Shown: positions 43,001 to 55,140 of the stretch, piece after piece | Numbering within the stretch: position 1 is the stretch's first letter | How the letters are laid out: each line of letters starts with the position of its first letter | Origin: Anoplopoma fimbria | Lineage: Eukaryota; Chordata; Actinopteri; Perciformes; Anoplopomatidae | DNA: 64,000 bases | Assembly: GCF_027596085.1 (NCBI RefSeq) | Contig: NC_072465.1 | Span: 21,100,707 to 21,164,706 of the forward strand | Reading direction: 5' to 3' | Notes under the pieces: generated by a model | What the model was told of the DNA's origin: nothing | Databases searched by the model: none | What the model saw: only the letters and a program-made list of their open reading frames with translations | Made by a program: the position numbers and the translations under genes

Positions 43001-43102
43001 TTTCTATTTTGGATTTGGTCATCCAGCCGTGGCTAGGGTGGTGCTGTGCCCAGGACTTGAACAGAGAGGCATTTTGGGAGGCCTTCACACACAATTTCAC
43101 AA
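40011..43102. other. Non-coding stretch, no gene recognised
   Basis: A/T-rich unique sequence. A small local duplication of TATGATCCAGGAT occurs near 42070-42098. Confidence 0.6.
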
Positions 43103-43208
<106 letters not shown>

Positions 43209-43334
43209 AACCATCACAGGGTTGTGGAGGGTGAGAAGGAACACACAGTCAGGTTCGTTCCTTTCTGACCACAATCTGGCCTAATGGGAATCTTATGGCT
43301 GGGTGCGCCACACAGCACACAGAGTCAGGATGTA

Positions 43335-43348
43335 TGGCCACCTAGTGA
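43335..43348 (-). promoter_or_regulatory. CTCF-like core
   Basis: On the minus strand TCACTAGGTGGCCA contains the CTCF core CACTAGGTGGC; flanking bases are less good. Confidence 0.2.
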
Positions 43349-43825
43349 AAGCATTCCAGCAGGAAAAATGAACTACACTGAGAGGAAAAAGTAGGGCAAA
43401 ATGGTGTGGGAGGGGAAAAACAGGAGGACAGAAAGATGGGGGATTGAAAAGAAACAACATGAGGCTTGGTACGAAAGACAACAATGTGTTTCTCTCTTGT
43501 TTATAAGACACAAGTGTTTAAGTTCTCCAATTGTCCTTTCCCATGTATTTTTATTGTATTCAAGCAATTATTATTCATTTGTTATTTTTTATTATGGAGA
43601 TAAATATTGGTTACTTGTTTTGAAGTTTGAGATTGGCTCAATGCAAACTGCATTGGCTCTCTGTTTTCACATAGAGATAAACAAGCAAAAGTAAAATAAA
43701 CATGTAACTGCCTCTGAAGTCTTCTTGAAATGTCTGTTCCTCTGAATACATTAAAGGATTAGAGATTGTATGTAACATGATTATGAACAAAGCAGCTGAA
43801 GTCTGATCAAAGTGAGGGAGAGACT

Positions 43826-43827
<2 letters not shown>

Positions 43828-43894
<67 letters not shown>
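43828..43894. repeat. (CA)n microsatellite
   Basis: About 33 uninterrupted units, less than 700 bases from the preceding one. Confidence 0.98.
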
Positions 43895-43897
<3 letters not shown>

Positions 43898-45851
43898 CCA
43901 TATACACAGGAGGTGGAAAAGGTGAGGGATAAACAGAAATTATGAAACGGATTAAGAGATTACTCCAGTACAGGATTTTTTTTTTTTTTTCATTAATGAA
44001 AAAACAGAACATAAGCAATAGATGGAAGAAATGTAAATTCTTTTGAGGTTTTACCCATGATTTTATGAGAGCTCTGCTTCATAAATATCCATCGGGCTCT
44101 CGCTTTCGCAGGTTCAGTACACAAAGTAAGCATTCAAGTATCAAAACATGACATCCTTGGAAAGCCATAATTAAGTGTTTTTTTCCCCCAGTATGTTTAC
44201 TTTCCAACATAAAGGTATGGTTTACACAGTGCTTGTGTGTAAAACATACAGATGCTTTTATAAGATAATGTTCTAATGCCAAAGCAGTTAAGTGACAAGA
44301 GCTGAGCCAACAATGGTGAAATAAACTATAATAATAACCTGTGCTCAACACTTGAAAGAAATACCTTTCTATTCTTACTTTTTTCTTTCAGCTCTTTTCT
44401 AGGTCATTGTGAGGGAAGCTTACAGATACAAAAAAAATAAATTGTTTTATTTATTAACAATTGGGTTAATTAAATATCGTTGTGTGTGCCTTATTGTTCT
44501 TTTCTATTAAGGCTATTTTGATGATGCTATGTAAAACATAATTGCCATTTATTCAAGAGTTAGAAACAGAAATAGAAACAGTAAAATGGATTTAGTCAAC
44601 AGGTTTTAGTCTCTAATTTGCTTTCTTGTGTTTTTAACCTTTTGGCTACATTTAGTCACCCAATTTCTCTGCCTATTGCTTGCTTTTGCATTAATTAAAT
44701 ACAATACATAATCCTGGATTTAAAGTAAAGTGGATGCTTTCTTTTTTTTGGCCAAAGGGCTCAAGTTTATGCATTTAAGTTTAAAGTGGTATCATTTCCT
44801 CTGTGAGTGGTATAATATTATAGATTAGGTCTGTTGTGCTTGGTTGCTTGCCAGCCCCACAAATTAACATTCTGCAAAGTATTCTTTGGCTTAATAAAAT
44901 AAAATATTTTATTAAGTCAAAGTCAAATAAATAATTTCCAGCCAAAGCAATACCACTTAGCTTTCGTGTGGTAGAGCGAGGAGATTGCATCTTGCAGTCA
45001 GACCAGCAGGGTGCAGGGTATCTGTGGAGCAAAAGGAAGAGGAAGTAGACTCTGGATGAGTCCTGCACTATTTTCCATGGGCAGGGTATAGAAGGAATGA
45101 GGGATGGCAAATTGGGAAAAAGAGAAAATTGGATGACACGATGTGCAAAGCTGAATTTGCCCTCTATATCTACATTTCTATTTTTATGGTATAGTTAAAA
45201 ATGATGCTGAAAATAATTGCCTTTCCATGTTGTTGCAGAGTCTTTCCGGCATTAAAAGCTTTACACGCCAGAACAGGTCGCACAGGAACCCGGTGCCCAT
45301 GGCACAGTATACCCATTTATAGGAAGATGTTATCAGGACTCCATGCCAAGTGAACCTAAGGCTAGTGTGCAAGAGTGTAGGAATCTATTGCTCTAAAATG
45401 CTCAGTGTAGGAAGTGTATCCCTCTGATCCAGACTAGTCTCCTATTCCATGATGAATCAATCCTCCTTTGGTAGAAAGAGCAAAGAAACCTGACAAACTT
45501 CTGCAAAATGCCCAACTTGTTGACATCATAACAGTCCATCCAGCTCCCATAAGTTTGCAATTGGCTGGTAGACGCTCTGATAGGCACCAATGGTCTCCGG
45601 TTGTCCTGAGAGGGTCCTGAGTTTAGTGGACCTGAAGCTAAGGGCGGAGTCAGAGCAGTGTGTTGACAGACACCAGCGCTCTTCTACCAACCCGAGCCCC
45701 ATGTGCACTGACAGCTGTCAACTACCTTGGCCATCACCTGTCTTTCACAAAGACACACACGCACCTACTGTACATGGATTCGTGAACGCACACACACAGT
45801 GACACGCATAATATTTCCTTTGTGCACATGCATGCACACAAGCATAAGTAG

Positions 45852-45852
<1 letters not shown>
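43895..45852. other. Non-coding stretch
   Basis: Contains the 16-bp inverted repeat at 44885. No gene was recognised. Confidence 0.6.
44885..44921. repeat. 16-bp inverted repeat, 5-nt loop
   Basis: TTTGGCTTAATAAAAT pairs with ATTTTATTAAGTCAAA at 15 of 16 positions around an AAAAT loop. Confidence 0.85.

Positions 45853-45940
<88 letters not shown>
45853..45940. repeat. (CA)n microsatellite
   Basis: About 43 uninterrupted units, 140 bases before the CT array. Confidence 0.98.
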
Positions 45941-45944
<4 letters not shown>

Positions 45945-46077
45945 CACAGAGGAGCAAGACTTTGGCTCGGGCTCTTAGTTCGGTCTAGCCCTCAAGATCC
46001 CATTGCCCTTTCCTTTTTATTTGTTGCATTCATATGCTGCCTCTCTTTATCTTGCTCTCTTCTTCACCCCCCACGAC

Positions 46078-46131
46078 TCTCTCTCTCTCTCTCAGTCTTT
46101 CCCCCCCTCTCTCTCTCTCTCGCAGAGTCTT

Positions 46132-46202
<71 letters not shown>

Positions 46203-46241
46203 GAGTCTTTCCCTCTCTCTCTCTCTCTCTCTCAGAGTCTT

Positions 46242-46278
<37 letters not shown>

Positions 46279-46286
46279 AGTCTTTC

Positions 46287-46357
<71 letters not shown>

Positions 46358-46362
46358 GAGTC

Positions 46363-46403
<41 letters not shown>
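46078..46403. repeat. (CT)n array with a recurrent CAGAGTCTTTCC interruption
   Basis: Eight interruptions, mostly CAGAGTCTTTCC or CAGAGTCTTTCT with CAGTCTTTCC and CGAGTCTTTCC variants, begin near 46093, 46123, 46165, 46201, 46233, 46277, 46320 and 46356. They split the CT tract into blocks so that the period is 30-44 bases. The plus strand is almost entirely pyrimidine. This is a compound mini/microsatellite, not a CRISPR array, because the spacers are themselves pure CT. Confidence 0.95.
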
Positions 46404-46405
<2 letters not shown>

Positions 46406-49400
46406 AGCCAAATCTGGGGATACAGAGCGCCAGCCACCCGTGAGATGAGCGATTTAGTAATTGTGCAGCTGGCAGCCCAGACATGGGGGTCTGTGCAGCA
46501 GTAGTGGACACTGTGACAAGTATGGGCACAAAGGCTAGCCCAATGGGGACAGGCGAGAGATAGACAGACAGGCAGAGATGGAGAGACAGGCACACTTAAA
46601 GGAATGCAACAGGGGGTAGTTCATGAACGAGATCTCGAAGAAAAATAAATGGACGTAAAGAGAAAGCAAGCGAGTGGGTGCAAGCTCATCTTCGTATGTG
46701 GGTGGAAGCTTTTGAGTTTTGAAGCAGTGGCAGCAGTATTGGCAAGAGAGATAGGGAACAAGGGAGGAGGACAGGGAGGTGGTGGGGGGAAGGGCAGAGA
46801 TTTGAAGAGAAAGGGAGGGACGGGGGTGGAAAAGCAGCAATTAGTGTAATTAGGAGACCAGCTTTAGCAAGGCACTGACAATATGTCACCTCTCATTATA
46901 ACCCATAAGCAAACACAGCAGCCTAATGCAAGGCAGCACCCATTCTCTAGACAGTTCCCTATGTCAATGCAGATTTTGTTCTCCCCAGTCATGCTCCGCT
47001 GCATATCATTGACTTGCCAATACAACAAGGAGTTTTGGATTCAGAATATAGAGTCCGGTTGGGGGGAAAGAGAACCAAACAATAGCAGAAACCAACTAGC
47101 ATGCTCCCGGAGGATTGGGTGTTTGGCAGCCAAACAGAATGGAGCCTGGATCCTTGTTAAACGATAAGGGGACTGATTATTTCAGATGGATGAAATGTGT
47201 TAGATGTTTGTGCAGAGGTGGCTTGAGTGGAGGATTATATGTTGTGGTCGGTTAGATAGTGATCTTTGGATAATTATGACATGAGAGGACAATCATATAG
47301 TTAATGTATGTTTGCACAATACTTTATGTATTTCTTTTTTGAAAATAAAATAATTTAAGTTGCAGATATGTTTAATATAATTGAATGTACACGACTTCCT
47401 TGTTTTCATGGCAACGGTTTTTTGTTTCCTTTCATTTTATTCCTTTTTTTTCTTGTTGTCAGTCTCAGGGCAAACAGCCCATTAAAACTATATCATTGCT
47501 AGATACACTACATAAACAGACATGTTTTCTGTTGTGCCATTTTTTTCACTCCTCTGTGACATTGCACAGGGCCGCTGAGCTAAGTGACTGTAACAAATTG
47601 GGATTGGAAATGACAAAATAGGCTATTTAATAAGCATGGCAGAGGGGATTGGACTCTGGTGTCGGGTTCACTCGACTAAGCAGACTGTCTGAACTCCTCC
47701 TGGGCCCGGCTTTGATGACAGCTTTCATCCATCTGATGGGGAGACTCTGGCAATGGAAGATGGAGCCGATGGAGTCTCGCTATCTCTGGTGTGAGTGTGT
47801 TAAGCTTTGCATGCGGGTGTGTGTGTGTGCACAGTGATGTTTTTGAGTAAATGCAAAATCAGTGCACACATCAGTCTGAGGAGATATACTGCTGCTAGCG
47901 AGCAAGCCCGGGGGGAGTAAATGTGGCCATGTGTTAACCTCAGGCTGTTAACTTCCAAATATAAACCTTCCCTCAGATAGTAATCACTGCCATTATTTGT
48001 CACAGTGGCCCTTGAAATGTTATTATTAGAGAGAGATTCCCTAATGATACTAGGCTCAACTGAGTTGCAACGTTGTATGTGAGGATGCAAAGAGAAATGT
48101 TAGTGTATGCATGACGATGTGCAAAAAGCACAAGAGGAGGTAAAGTGAACATCATAGAACACTGACCTGAGAAAATGGGTTTCAAAGTAATACAGGATGG
48201 AACTGAAAAAAACCCCATAAAGAATAAAAGGAGAGATGGATACAAACATTTTTAAAAAAGGAGGACAAACAGATAAACCTGCAGAGGGAGACTAACCGAG
48301 GGAACCTGCTGAGACTGTTAAGCATACAAGGGGCAAAAAAAGGTAATAAAAGAACAAATAAAAGTGGCAGTCGAGTGCAAAGGAGAAATGAGTGAGAGTG
48401 AGGGGAGACAGCATACGAGATGATAGAAAAGGTGTAAGGGCAGGGTGACGGAGGAGAAGAGCGAGCAGAAGCCAAAGCAAAATACAACTAAACAAAGTGA
48501 CACAGAGAAAGAGTGGAAGGCTGAAAAGCAATAGGTTTTAGAACTTGTTGACAGTGAGTTAGACACAGACACACAGGCAAAGACAGAGAAGGTAAAGAGG
48601 TGCATGGAATATAGAATAAGATGGTGAAGGGAGGTAAGAAATGAAAAGTGAAGAAGATAACTAATGGGAGGATTGGTCAAGTAGGGACAGAGAGAGGCTC
48701 AGTGTGGTGCACACGCTTGCATACATTAACAAATCAAATAATCATATTAAGTTCGCATACCTTTTTTGTGCATATTTTGGTGTTGAAAAAGTGTGTACAT
48801 GTTTCGGACTGAGTGAGAGAGTGTCTGCATATATTTACTTTTTGGATTATACCAGCCTCCCAGGGAGGAAAAATAATGTTTCAGCCCAGCAGGAGCATAC
48901 TGCATTTTTTGGCCAGCTCCAATACACACCAATGTCTGTGAAAACATGAATCATGAATTAAAGCATAGCATTTTCTGCTAATGCGCAACTCAATTCTATG
49001 ATGAATTTCGAATTTCCCTGCCTCAAAACATTGCATGGTTCAAAATTTGGTTCTAGGCTATAACTCACAGCTGCACTGCACTCGGACCAGTCCAACTAAG
49101 CTGTTAGTGACTGTCATGTTTGACCTCAGACCTGTAGCATCGTCTAATGGGAAGAGCTGACTACAGGCTCAATGCTTTTGTTATAATAGTTATTATTCAG
49201 GAACTGTTCAAACGAGTCTGCTTGCCAATGAAACCCTGTAGACTTTCTAGCTTTAAAGCAAAAAGACCTTGAACCACACCATGCCTACAGTACACATTAG
49301 CTATGTTTTCCTAAGCAGTGAATGGATCAGTGGATAATTAAGACATATTCACCTTCACTTATTTGAACCTCTCTGATAGCTCATGTTGCGATGCCCTTTG

Positions 49401-49559
49401 GACTCCATTTTAAAGCTTTTTCTATTACGGTTGTGGCATTTCCCTTTTCATGAAATCTGTGGGTAAGACGATCAATAATGGCCCAGCATTTTACTTTTAT
49501 ATCTATAAACATGTGTATTACTATAATATTTGATTTGAGCTAAATTCTAACACCAGCAT
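46404..49559. other. Non-coding stretch next to the CT array
   Basis: 46404-46520 and 47640-47830 are balanced, unique-looking blocks; 48230-48680 is strongly purine-rich. No coding or RNA gene was recognised. Confidence 0.55.
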
Positions 49560-49800
49560 GGTAACGTGCTCACAAAGACAATAACATGATGTTGAGCAGA
49601 TCTAATGTTTAACATGGTTACGTCTTCATTTTGTGGGTCAGCATGCTTAGGGAACTTTGACATTGAAATGTTGACCTAATAATAGCGCTAGATGAAATGT
49701 CATCAGGATCTGTCCCCTTGGGCCCCTTGAAGATCTGTACCATATGCCATGGCAATCCATTTAATGGTTTTTGAGATATTGCACTGTCCTGCCAGCACAT
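49560..49800 (+). repeat. Diverged dispersed repeat with ATGGCAATCCAT core
   Basis: The stretch contains AGCGCTAGATGAAATGTCAT, GATCTGTACCATATGCC and ATGGCAATCCATTTAATGG then TTTTTGAGATATT. This is the wording of a very abundant fish repeat, here old and broken. It is non-coding. Confidence 0.5.
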
Positions 49801-50890
49801 TAAGGGATCTGAGGAGTTGTTGTCAGCTACCTGTTTTGTCAGCTTTGGATGTCTCAGTTTTCAATAATTGTCAGTACCTTAGAAATAAGCCAGAGACTGA
49901 GTCATCATTTCCCAAACAAAGTTAAACAGTGTTTCCGTGGAAAAAGAAGCAGCCTTGTATTTTTGACTCAGTAATTCACAGTACTCATATATGCACTCTA
50001 CAGAACTCTCTGAAGTGGCATCTAATCTGATTGGTCAGGGAAGGCACAATAGAGAGGAGAGCCGGCTAATGGCAGTGCAGAGAGGCAAAGATAACAAGCT
50101 TATCGCAGTTTGGAAAAAGCATGAAAAAACTTGTTTTAAGACAAACTCAAATAAACCACTGACCAATCAGCTGGTGTGTCAGCCTCATTCAACCAATCCT
50201 TAGAAATGAACCTTATAAAATGTCAAACAAAGCAAAACAATGCATCATTTTGTAAGAGGTACCATTTATTTAATTTCCATGCTGTCGTTTTTGTTTTCTT
50301 TATTCATTTAGTACTTGCTTCCCAGGATATGGGTCATTTTTACCCATTAAGGAAGGCATTTTATTCCCCCTACATCTTGTACTGTTCCCAATCTTCACAA
50401 CTCATCAAAAATGTCTTCCAGATGTTTCATTCATCACCACATAATAGCACTTTCCACTTACATTGTAATGATAAAAAAATATACATGACTTTAGAACAAG
50501 CTACATAATGTAGCCCATAACAAGACTTATTGGTTTCTTATTCCATAAAAGCATACTTATTTCTAAGCCAAAGATACAGAGTCAAAATTAATCATAATCT
50601 ACTTGCTGCTTTGAGACAGGTTTTGCACTGTGCATTTTGTTTTAGCTGTCTCACGCAGTAATAAGACTGTCCAATTATGTCATCCCGGCCTAAAGTAATG
50701 GTCAGACGGGCTAACTTCCTGTCTACCTAGCTTCCAGCTCGCCAGCCTGCCTACCTCTGCGTATTTTGCCCATGGACTCATTACGTGTCACTGGTCTTCC
50801 ACAAGTTGCTAGCTTAAAGTTACTACAAGGAACTTTAATTTTCTGTTGATTTTGGCGGTCCCTGTCGACAAAAGTGGTAATGTTTACGAT

Positions 50891-50919
50891 TCCCTCTCAT
50901 ATTACTGATATGAGAGGGA
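50891..50919. repeat. Perfect 12-bp inverted repeat, 5-nt loop
   Basis: TCCCTCTCATAT and ATATGAGAGGGA flank TACTG. Confidence 0.9.
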
Positions 50920-52487
50920 CATGTTACTTTCCATAACCACGTCAACATGATGGTAACTGACAAAAAGAACACAGCCAAAAAAAGCATAATTCAAAAGCTT
51001 AATGATGGAAATTCCTATACTAAGGAAAGCAAAGCAAAGACACAACAGCAGACAGTTCCAACATTACTTTCATATTCATGTGATCACTGACTGCCATGTA
51101 ACATTACATTTCAGAGTCACAGTGTGTCCTCAGGAAGTCTTTAGAGCTGGTTTCTCCTCCTTCCGGTGGTGTCTTTGAATGATGCTACCATATTACTGTC
51201 ATTTTCTGTTATTACTGTAAGGATAATGTCCCGCTCTTGCATACACTTATCCATACATGCCCCTATTGACTGTGCAGTGTGTGGGCTACCGTATACCAAT
51301 AGGGCCAACCATGTGTGTTTAAGTTTATTTTGTTCAACACAAAAGTATCATGAACTTATTGCAAGGAATTAATCTGGCGAGCTTTTTTGTCCCCAAGTCA
51401 ATGCCGTTATATATTATGCAGTAATAGACAGACGGTAGTCATGTCAGCCCGATCCATTCTGCCAGGGCCATCTCCTTTGTCTGTTGTTCTTTTGACTCAC
51501 TTTTGTACTTTGAAGCATATAGAAGAGCTTTTGATATATTTTGTTCGTATAGCTTTATTTGCACTCAATGGTCCATCCTTGTCATGGAGGTCTTCTGTAT
51601 CTGTTAAGTTGAATAACAAAATGATTTTCAGATTTTTCTCTCTCTCACCCTCTCTGACTCACATACATGCACACACACAGCTCCAAGTTGTTTCTATCAC
51701 TACATTTCTTCTTCTTTCTCCCGTCTTACATCTAACATTAAGTATACAATATATCTTTAAGCTTGTATTTCTCTTATTGGTACATATTCTTTTCAATTTG
51801 AGGAAAGCGAAACTATACTGTTATTATCTAAATCATGACATTTTATCTTTTAATTAATGATTCAAGATCAGCAACTCTGAGCCATTTACTTCTCTAATCA
51901 GTAAAGGGCATAAGTGGTTTCTTTTAGCTTGTATTTAAAGTTGAGCTGCTCGGGTTAGCTTATATAAATTACGTTAGCTTGAAAAAAAAAGTGTGCTTAC
52001 CTTTGCATGAAGTGTGCTAGTATGGACCGAACCATTTCAAAAACGATGATGAAAAGCCTGTGTGGACGTAAAACGTTTTTGTATGAAACTCTTGTTTTAA
52101 ACGGAAAACGTATTGATGTTGAAGTAGCCTTAGGCATTTACACACTTGTCCCCTCTTGGCTAAAACCCCCCCCAAAAAAACATCAGAGGCTTTTATGCAT
52201 GATTTTAGCATGATTTAGAGAATGACCAACAGGGGGACTTCCAAAATGTCCCCTTAGAGCTAAAGAGTCCCTTCCCCTTCCTTGGATAGGAAGGCAAGTT
52301 TACACAGACACACACAGACACACACACACAGCTACATTGCGTAATTGCACACTTGTGGATATTTGTGCGTGTGTGATAGTGTGTGTCAGAGACAGAGAGG
52401 GCTGTCTGCTTGCCATTGGCCCCATGCCTATCAGTTCACAGTGATCAGTCTTGTCTGGATTTCGTCAGTCCACTGCCAGCTGTCAAA

Positions 52488-52508
52488 GGGCATGCTCTGG
52501 GCATGCCC
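52488..52508. promoter_or_regulatory. Perfect p53-family response element match
   Basis: Two decamers GGGCATGCTC and GGGCATGCCC, each obeying RRRCWWGYYY at all ten positions, are separated by one base. This is the form bound by p53, p63 and p73 tetramers. Function is inferred from the match only. Confidence 0.5.
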
Positions 52509-53518
52509 ACTGATGAGAGGCTGCAGCCATGCTCTAGAATCAATCCAGCACTCTAATAGGTCACGTATGGCTGCACAGTGCTTGCCAATAGCTTTGGATT
52601 GGAGAATGAGTAGAAGAGGTATTGGAATGACATAGAGTAAAGAGAGAGATACACAGGCAGAGACAGAGATATGTCAGCCACATTTTCAACTTCAAACAAC
52701 AGGTTTTGCCAGCCACTGCTTAAAAAGAAACTGCAGTAATTTACGATAATTTGCCTCTGCTAGTGACGGCTTCGGACTCTACTGTAGTGATGGCCAAGTT
52801 TGAGTGAAACACGAACACACTGACATGCTTTTTTTTTCTCTGTCTTCCCCTCTGACTCATTAGAGTTCCCTACATTTTGACCTACATGTAATGATGAGTA
52901 AATGTGTACACACTTAATGAAATTCCCCAAGTGGGGAGGAAGAACAGAAGGAGAAGCAAATCCGTTGGAGGATTGCGGATTTTGTTTTTATACCAAACAG
53001 TTGGTGCTCAGCAAATGTTTCAGTTTGCAAGGCAACTTCTGGGATGTTGGTGCACGCAGAAATAAAATTGGTACAAATGCTTTCTAATTAAACATATTCA
53101 AACTGCCTGCCGCACTGTTAAGTCATCTACTGTAAGGGAACAGGGAAAGTGTAGATAGGCAAAAACAAATTAATTTTACCCTCCCAATGCTGTTTGCCTT
53201 TGAGGCACAGAGTAATAAACAGTATGAACATATTTTTTTTATTATTTCTTTGAAGTTATCACTCCACAGCTCAAAAATATCTAATTGGAAACATGAAAAT
53301 AAATATTTTGATCAATTCCAATCAAACGACGGACTTAATGAGTTTTCTCTGTTTTTTTGTTTTTCAATCGACAATTGTTCAAAATGCAACAAGAAATGTA
53401 CCTCTTTTTATCTCACTTAAGGAATAGTTGACAAATTAGTCATAGTTAAAAATAAACCTTTTTTTTTTAAATATGAACAGATTTTTTTGGTTTTGCTCTT
53501 AAATTGTGCTGACCAAAG

Positions 53519-54900
53519 ATGCTGAATTGCAGTGATTTGACAGTAAGATGGTCTGTTTGTGACTTTTGCAGTCTTTCAGCCACAACCTTGGTTTACAGCG
53601 ACTGTCGAACTGGAGACTCAGGACTGTTGGAACTTGCTTTTAAACAACACAATATGGGTGGCCAGGCTGTAGAGGGACACAGTTCTGCCTCAGCAGAGAG
53701 TGATAATAGTATGTCATCATCACTCCCAGACAGCGTCGATTGGCCGTCATCCTCTGCAGGGGCAAGTGGTGGATCTGAAGAGCCCAGTAACATTCTGCTT
53801 CACTGCTGTCACAGCAATCTGGAGAATGCTGGGAAAAAAAGGCCTATCACTGCCAAAAAACACATTCCTACTGTTAGTGGATGCAGGCGGCGACATGCTC
53901 AGTGCCAAGGCACAATGTACCACTGGTGTTGGTCTGCCACGTCAATCAGTCCAGGGCACAATGGGGAGCGTTTCTGTGTGAACGACAAAGTTGTCCATGA
54001 CCACTGTCTCTCTGGAGTTCAGTGTTGTCATGTCTAGTCCTTAATTTTATTGCTAATCAGAAAAACAATACACTGACAGAACAACAAGAGTAAGGCATCT
54101 CACACCGCTGCCTGCCATCCTTTTTCTCCACTCCGAGCCACTCAAAGCCTGCTGGCTCGGTACAGACCACGCAGAAAGGGGTGTTCAACAGCCACCAGCC
54201 TGCCAGGCCAGCTGAACTCTGCCCAAGACTTGAAGCCAGTACTGGTCAGATCACTTACAATGCTTTGATGTGATGCTTGGCTGCGAGCAAACTTGAGCTC
54301 AAGATCTACGATATCATGGTCCACGCCCCAGCCGGCAACACCGCTGCTGCCTCAAGTCATCCCTGCTGAGACAACGGCTTTCTCTGCAGATGATGAAGAC
54401 AAGATCTTATTGGTGTCCACTACATCAGCATCCCTGGAAGTTCACCGCCTACATCTCTTCACCGGAATTTCTAGCCTCCATTGCCATGGAAGGACTCTTC
54501 GGACTCTACTTTATTGGATAGTGAAGATGAAGAGAGCCGCTCACTCAACCTCAAATGAAAGCTGAGACAAAGCGTAACAACACAACAAGAAGGGGGTGTT
54601 AGCAGGGAAGAGCACCCACTGCCACTGGCTGCCTCCGCTTCTCATCGCCCTCATTGCGGCCAAGTTGACCAGGTAAAACTGAGTGCAGAGGCGCCACATC
54701 AACACCGGGCTCCTACTTGGAGTGGATCAACAACACAGAAATGACCATGGAAAAGGAGTGTCCAGACGGTAGGGGCCTTGGATCTGGATCTGCAAACCGA
54801 CGCAAAACCCACCGCCCGCTTTGATTCTCACTGGCACAGCCGGACAATCAACCATTCCCATCCCTCCTCTGTTCCCAAGAACATAAGAAGTTATCTCAGG
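53519..54900 (+). other. Unexplained GC-richer stretch with a 172-codon frame
   Basis: The frame 53519-54037 is open for 172 codons and has an acidic Ser-rich middle (SASAESDNSMSSSLPDSVDW). Fragmentary frames continue to about 54560. Composition is richer in G and C than both flanks and simple repeats are absent. I recognise no domain. It may be a decayed retroelement (the GATAA-type tail starts directly after it), a processed pseudogene, or a non-coding exon. Confidence 0.3.
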
Positions 54901-54908
54901 TCAAGGGT

Positions 54909-55140
54909 TAAGATAAGATAAGAGATAAGATAATCCTTTATTAGTTAAATTTGCAGGCTTACAGCAGCTTAGGGTAAAGTGCACACAAGAGACATAGTAA
55001 AAGAAAGACAAGATAAAAAAAATGAAAAATAAAAAGTATTATGAAAAAGCAATAAAAAACAGTGTAACAATAACTGAAATATTATGTTTACAGATATTAT
55101 TATATAAACTGTAAATATAATAATAGAAATATTATATTTA
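54909..55140 (+). repeat. (GATAA)n plus retroelement-tail-like sequence
   Basis: AAGATAAGATAAGAGATAAG leads into TAATCCTTTATTAGTTAAAT and TTGCAGGCTTACAGCAGC, a combination I recognise from fish interspersed repeats. An A-rich and ATTATA-rich stretch follows, with the ATATT..TTTACAG motif duplicated near 55078-55145. Confidence 0.45.

Larger units (their letters stand above)
49801..53518. other. Non-coding stretch
   Basis: Holds the 12-bp hairpin and the p53-type motif. Otherwise unique A/T-rich sequence. Confidence 0.6.

Noticed and set aside
43335..43348. Strong CTCF boundary
   Set aside because: Only the core matches; listed as a low-confidence motif and not claimed as a boundary.
46078..46403. 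CRISPR-like spacing of a repeated word
   Set aside because: The intervals between the repeated words are pure CT, not unique spacers, and the setting is vertebrate DNA.
46003..46595. Long Ser/Leu-rich (+) and Arg/Glu-rich (-) frames, up to 187 codons
   Set aside because: They are translations of the CT array; no start context, splice support or recognisable domain.
47640..47815. Exon-like block with acceptor-like and GTGTGAG donor-like ends
   Set aside because: The acceptor lacks a proper pyrimidine tract and the donor is weak; kept only as unique non-coding sequence.
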